A stretch of 9,256 nucleotides of DNA, taken from Lachnospiraceae bacterium. Lineage in GTDB: Bacteria; Bacillota; Clostridia; Lachnospirales; Lachnospiraceae. Below, in pieces: positions 5,950-9,256 of this stretch. The stretch spans positions 1 through 9,256 of the forward strand of contig JAJBTR010000121.1 in NCBI GenBank assembly GCA_020860745.1, in the 5' to 3' direction. Below the pieces are notes generated by a model, which worked only from the letters and a program-made list of their open reading frames with translations, made no database searches and was not told the DNA's origin. Position 1 is the first letter of the stretch, and every line of letters starts with the position of its first letter. Position numbers and translations under genes: made by a program.

Positions 5950-7605
5950 ATGAGTACAGAGAAAGAAAAATTAACCGGACAGGGCACCTGCTGTGCGGAC
6001 GTACAAAAGCAGAACGATGGAACCGATTGCTATGACGTACAAAAGCAGAACGGAGGAACCGACTGCCATGACGTACAAAAACAGAGCAATGGTACCTGCG
6101 GCGGCGGGAAAAAACAAGGCAGCAGCACATCGGGCATGAATCTCATGAGCCTGACTGCTGTGGCGCTCGGCAAAAAAATAAAAGCGGGCGAGGTTACCGT
6201 GGCGGAGGCGGCGAAGGCAGCTCTGGCAGCGGTAAAGGAAAAAGAGGAAGCCATCAACGGGTTTGTCACGGTTCTGGATGAGGCTGAAGTTCTGGCGCGC
6301 GCCGAAGAGGTGCAGCAGAAAATTGATTCCCGTGAGCTGACCGGACCGCTGGCCGGTGTGCCGGTAGCAATCAAAGACAATATGTGTACGGAGGGTGTGC
6401 TGACGACCTGCTCCTCTAAAATCCTGTATAATTTTATTCCGTCCTACACGGCGACAGCCGTGGAGAATCTGGAAAAAGCCGGTGCAATTATCATCGGCAA
6501 GACAAACATGGATGAATTTGCCATGGGAAGTACCACAGAGACCTCCGCATTTGGTGAGACGAAGAATCCCTGGAATACAGAGCATGTGCCCGGCGGTTCT
6601 TCCGGCGGATCCTGCGCGGCGGTGGCGGCGGAGGAAGTACCCTGTGCGCTCGGCTCAGACACCGGAGGCTCCATCCGTCAGCCCAGCGCTTTCTGCGGAG
6701 TGACCGGCATCAAGCCTACTTACGGTACAGTGTCCCGGTACGGTCTGATTGCCTATGGTTCTTCCCTGGATCAGATCGGACCCATTGCGAAAGATGTCAC
6801 GGACTGCGCAACGATTCTGGAGACGATTGCCTCCCATGACACGAAGGATTCCACTTCCGTAGTGCGGGATGACCTGAATTTTACAGAGGCTCTGGTGGAC
6901 GATGTCAGAGGAATGAAGATCGGTATTCCCAGAGACTATTTCGGAGAGGGTCTGGACGAGGAAGTGAAAAACGCGGTTCTCGCGGCGGCAAGGACGCTGG
7001 AAGAGAAGGGCGCGATTGTGGAAGAATTTGACCTGGGTCTGGTGGAATATGCCATCCCGGCCTACTATGTCATTGCCTGCGCGGAGGCCAGCTCCAATCT
7101 GTCCCGTTTTGACGGCGTCAAGTACGGCTACCGCACCGCAGAGTACGACGGGCTTCACAATATGTATAAAAAATCCCGCTCTGAGGGCTTTGGCCCCGAG
7201 GTGAAGCGACGGATTATGCTGGGTTCCTTTGTTCTGAGCTCCGGCTACTATGACGCGTATTACCTGAAAGCGCTTCGCGTCAAGGCATTGATTAAAAAGG
7301 CATTCGATGAGGCTTTTGCAAAATATGATGTGATTCTCGGACCGGCGGCGCCCACCACAGCGCCGAAACTGGGCGAGTCTTTAAGCGATCCGATTCGCAT
7401 GTATCTGGGAGATATTTACACGATATCGGTCAATCTGGCAGGGCTTCCGGGAATTTCCCTTCCCTGCGGAACGGATAGCAGGGGGCTTCCCATCGGGATG
7501 CAGCTGCTGGGCGATTGTTTTAAAGAGAAAACGATTATCCGCGCGGCTTATAGCTTTGAGCAGACCAGGACGTACCAGCGCCCGCCGATGGCTGCAGGGA
7601 AATGA
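5950..7605 (+). CDS. gatA: Asp-tRNA(Asn)/Glu-tRNA(Gln) amidotransferase subunit A with N-terminal repeat extension
   Basis: A 551-residue amidase-signature protein. It hydrolyses glutamine and sends ammonia to GatB for amidation of Asp-tRNA(Asn) or Glu-tRNA(Gln). The Ser-cisSer-Lys triad is K142 (in VPVAIKDN), S217 (in PGGSSGGS) and S241 (in GSDTGGSIRQPS), with the same spacing as in Staphylococcus GatA. The C-terminal half shows YYDAYYLKALRVKALI and NLAGLPGISLP. Normal GatA is about 485-490 residues and would begin near M63 (MNLMSLTAVALG). Here an extra 62 residues precede it, holding three 12-residue repeats with Cys14, 15, 27, 39 and 50. The ATG at 5950 has a perfect AGGAGGT at 5937-5943, while M63 has none, so the extension is very likely translated. 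A TTG at 5932 is in frame but lies before that site. The gap to gatC is 14 bp. Function of GatA is certain; that of the extension is unknown. Confidence 0.96.
   Translation: MSTEKEKLTGQGTCCADVQKQNDGTDCYDVQKQNGGTDCHDVQKQSNGTCGGGKKQGSSTSGMNLMSLTAVALGKKIKAGEVTVAEAAKAALAAVKEKEEAINGFVTVLDEAEVLARAEEVQQKIDSRELTGPLAGVPVAIKDNMCTEGVLTTCSSKILYNFIPSYTATAVENLEKAGAIIIGKTNMDEFAMGSTTETSAFGETKNPWNTEHVPGGSSGGSCAAVAAEEVPCALGSDTGGSIRQPSAFCGVTGIKPTYGTVSRYGLIAYGSSLDQIGPIAKDVTDCATILETIASHDTKDSTSVVRDDLNFTEALVDDVRGMKIGIPRDYFGEGLDEEVKNAVLAAARTLEEKGAIVEEFDLGLVEYAIPAYYVIACAEASSNLSRFDGVKYGYRTAEYDGLHNMYKKSRSEGFGPEVKRRIMLGSFVLSSGYYDAYYLKALRVKALIKKAFDEAFAKYDVILGPAAPTTAPKLGESLSDPIRMYLGDIYTISVNLAGLPGISLPCGTDSRGLPIGMQLLGDCFKEKTIIRAAYSFEQTRTYQRPPMAAGK
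5998..6105 (+). repeat. In-frame 36-bp tandem repeat in the gatA N-terminal extension
   Basis: Three 36-bp units at 5998-6033, 6034-6069 and 6070-6105 each start GACGTACAAAA and encode DVQKQNDGTDCY, DVQKQNGGTDCH and DVQKQSNGTCGG. The sequence just before (GTCCA) looks like the end of an earlier unit. Each unit contributes one Cys. Confidence 0.92.
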
Positions 7606-7843
7606 TTGCGAGGTAAACAGCTGCCGGAAACTGCCGGACAATATCCGGTAGCGGGAAAGCAGTTTTGCAATTCAATCGGAAAAACGATGCAAGAAAGGAG
7701 GATGCGGAGATTTCATTATAGCTGAAGAAACAGATCTGATTTTGAAGCGAAAGAATTGTGTGAGAAACATAAGCGTTTTGTCCATTTCCGGGTTGGAGAA
7801 AATTTTATAAACCAGATTATTAATGAAATCGCCGCGAGAATAT
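7606..7843 (+). other. Structured gatA-gatB gap with a ribosome site not facing gatB
   Basis: These 238 bases are long for an operon that is otherwise tight. CTGCCGGA (7631-7638) pairs with TCCGGTAG (7644-7651) with one wobble and a 5-base loop; AACTGC (7629-7634) could instead pair with GCAGTT (7659-7664), followed by TT. A second hairpin pairs ATCG with CGAT and TTGC with GCAA between about 7665 and 7693. A strong AAAGGAGG (7694-7701) follows, but the only nearby frame is ATG at 7702, 7 codons, MRRFHYS then TGA. From 7726 to 7843 I see no gene and no clear promoter. Confidence 0.55.
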
Positions 7844-9256
7844 ATGAGCAAGAATTACGAAACCGTCATCGGCCTGGAAGTCCATGTGGAGCTTGCTACG
7901 AAGACCAAAATCTTCTGCTCCTGTTCCACCGCTTTCGGCGGAGCGCCGAATACCCACACCTGCCCGGTCTGCACCGGCATGCCCGGTTCTCTCCCGGTAT
8001 TGAATAAGCAGGTGGTGGAGTACGCCATGGCCGTGGGTCTGGCGACCAACTGTACGATCACACAGCATAATAAATTTGACCGGAAAAACTATTTTTATCC
8101 GGATAATCCGCAGAATTACCAGATTTCCCAGCTCTATCTTCCCATCTGCCGGGACGGTCATGTGGAAATCGAAACCTCTGCAGGAAAGAAAAATGTACGC
8201 ATTCACGAGATTCACATGGAGGAGGATGCGGGAAAGCTGGTTCACGATGAGTGGGAAGATGTCTCTATTGTGGATTTTAACCGTTCCGGCGTGCCGCTGA
8301 TTGAGATTGTCTCTGAGCCGGATATGCGTTCCGCGGAGGAGGTCATCGCTTATCTGGAGACCCTGCGTCAGACGATTCAGTATCTGGGCGCTTCGGACTG
8401 TAAACTGAATGAGGGTTCCATGCGTGCCGACGTCAACCTTTCTGTCCGGGAGGCAGGAACGAAGAAATTCGGCACCCGTACGGAGATGAAGAACCTGAAC
8501 TCGTTTAAAGCCATCGCACACGCGATTGAGGGCGAGCGGGAGAGGCAGATTGAACTGCTGGAGATGGGACGCAAAGTTGTCCAGGAGACCCGGCGGTGGG
8601 ATGACAATAAGGAATCTTCCCATGCCATGCGTTCCAAGGAGGATGCGCAGGATTACCGTTATTTCCCCGATCCCGATCTGGTGCCGGTAGAAATCTCTGA
8701 TGAGTGGATTGAGAAAGTCCGCGCGGCGCAGCCGGAGCTGCGTCCGGCGAAGCTGGAGCGCTACAGGACGGAGTACGATATTCCGGAATACGATGCGAAG
8801 ATTATCACCGAGAGTAAGCGGATGGCGGATCTCTTCGAGGCGACGGTCGCCATCGGCGGCAAACCGAAAAAGGTATCCAACTGGCTGATGGGTGAGACGA
8901 TGCGTCTGCTCAAAGAAACCGGGCAGGATGCGGCAGATCTCTCTTTCTCACCGGCGCATCTTGCGGCTCTCATTGATCTCGTGGATGCCGGGACGATCAA
9001 CGGCTCTGTGGCAAAGGAAGTCTTTGAGGAGATTTTTAAAGACGACGTTGATCCGGAGAAATACGTGGATGAACATGGTCTGAAGGCGGTCAACGATGAG
9101 GGCGCGCTGCGTACCACAATCGCGCAGGTCATTGCCGATAATCCGAAGTCCGTGGAGGATTACCGCGGCGGTAAGAAGAAGGCCATGGGCTTCCTCGTGG
9201 GACAGACGATGAAAGCGATGAAGGGCAAGGCAGATCCGGCGATGGTAAACCGGATT
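7844..9256 (+). CDS. gatB: Asp-tRNA(Asn)/Glu-tRNA(Gln) amidotransferase subunit B (runs off the right edge)
   Basis: 471 codons are present with no stop. GatB is usually about 475-480 residues, so only the last few are missing. GatB binds the mischarged tRNA, activates the Asp or Glu carboxyl with ATP and receives ammonia from GatA. Visible marks: YETVIGLEVHVELATKTKIF at the start, zinc ligands C25-x-C27 and C40-x2-C43, DRKNYFYPDNPQNYQISQ (79-96), HMEEDAGKLVHD (124-135), DFNRSGVPLIEIVSEPD (144-160), EGSMRADVN (190-198), DYRYFPDPDLVP (270-281), and the C-terminal YqeY-like helices ending GQTMKAMKGKADPAMVNRI. The ATG at 7844 gives the conserved start MSKNYETVIG. An in-frame ATG at 7823 adds seven residues that are not family-like, and a TAA at 7808 closes the frame further up. 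The ribosome site is weak (CGAGA), and a 238-bp structured gap separates it from gatA. Confidence 0.96.
   Translation, partial: MSKNYETVIGLEVHVELATKTKIFCSCSTAFGGAPNTHTCPVCTGMPGSLPVLNKQVVEYAMAVGLATNCTITQHNKFDRKNYFYPDNPQNYQISQLYLPICRDGHVEIETSAGKKNVRIHEIHMEEDAGKLVHDEWEDVSIVDFNRSGVPLIEIVSEPDMRSAEEVIAYLETLRQTIQYLGASDCKLNEGSMRADVNLSVREAGTKKFGTRTEMKNLNSFKAIAHAIEGERERQIELLEMGRKVVQETRRWDDNKESSHAMRSKEDAQDYRYFPDPDLVPVEISDEWIEKVRAAQPELRPAKLERYRTEYDIPEYDAKIITESKRMADLFEATVAIGGKPKKVSNWLMGETMRLLKETGQDAADLSFSPAHLAALIDLVDAGTINGSVAKEVFEEIFKDDVDPEKYVDEHGLKAVNDEGALRTTIAQVIADNPKSVEDYRGGKKKAMGFLVGQTMKAMKGKADPAMVNRI

Noticed and set aside
5971..6585. Reverse-strand frame opposite the gatA start, with repeats
   Set aside because: Its repeats are just the complement of the 36-bp units; no start signal or domain is visible.
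7756..8007. Frame from TTG at 7756 reading FVHFRVGENFINQIINEIAA, as a possible gene in the gatA-gatB gap
   Set aside because: There is no ribosome site; it runs out of phase into gatB and becomes a His/Arg-rich shadow product.
7820..8623. Long reverse-strand open frame (267 codons) opposite gatB
   Set aside because: It lies wholly antisense to a highly conserved gene, has no ribosome site or recognisable domain, and arises from codon bias of gatB.

Overview
The window (about 52% GC by eye) looks like a chromosomal piece of a gut-type Clostridia, most likely Lachnospiraceae. The reasons are strong Shine-Dalgarno sites, a T-box leader, an archaeal-type non-discriminating aspartyl-tRNA synthetase paired with GatCAB, a type VII secretion-like accessory cluster, and the C-terminal tail of an Rpn/PD-(D/E)XK protein of the kind abundant in that family. 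The genus cannot be fixed from the sequence alone. All supported genes lie on the + strand.

Layout: (1) 1-419 holds the tail of an Rpn-type nuclease/transposase protein and a clear intrinsic terminator. (2) 562-2724 is a tight three-gene cluster with overlapping ends: a 230-aa protein with the layout of an EspG-like type VII chaperone, a 316-aa protein with a WXG/LXG-like helical N-terminus, a YxxxE motif and an HEMRH metallopeptidase domain, and a lipoprotein with an acidic repeat linker. It reads as a small secreted-effector module (chaperone, toxin or enzyme, lipoprotein partner or immunity protein), but this is inference. (3) 2786-3083 is a promoter followed by a T-box riboswitch. (4) 3337-9256 is the indirect pathway for Asn-tRNA(Asn), and possibly Gln-tRNA(Gln): aspS (archaeal-type, predicted non-discriminating), a GNAT acetyltransferase fused in frame to GatC, GatA with an unusual Cys-containing repeat extension, and GatB, which runs off the right edge a few residues before its expected end.

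How they work together: a non-discriminating AspRS charges both tRNA(Asp) and tRNA(Asn) with aspartate, and GatCAB then amidates Asp-tRNA(Asn) to Asn-tRNA(Asn), and Glu-tRNA(Gln) to Gln-tRNA(Gln) if a non-discriminating GluRS is present. My hand fold of T-box stem I places GAAU in the specifier loop, so GAA (Glu) and AAU (Asn) overlap by one base. This matches the two-tRNA T-box logic described for the Clostridium acetobutylicum transamidation operon.

Most unusual points: the GNAT-GatC fusion, the 62-residue repeat extension on GatA, a 52/53-bp tandem array just upstream of the fusion gene, a 238-bp gap between gatA and gatB in which a strong ribosome site faces only a 7-codon frame, and the type VII-like effector module. 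Four separate short tandem repeats (15, 33, 36 and 52/53 bp) lie within about 4 kb, two of them in frame inside genes.
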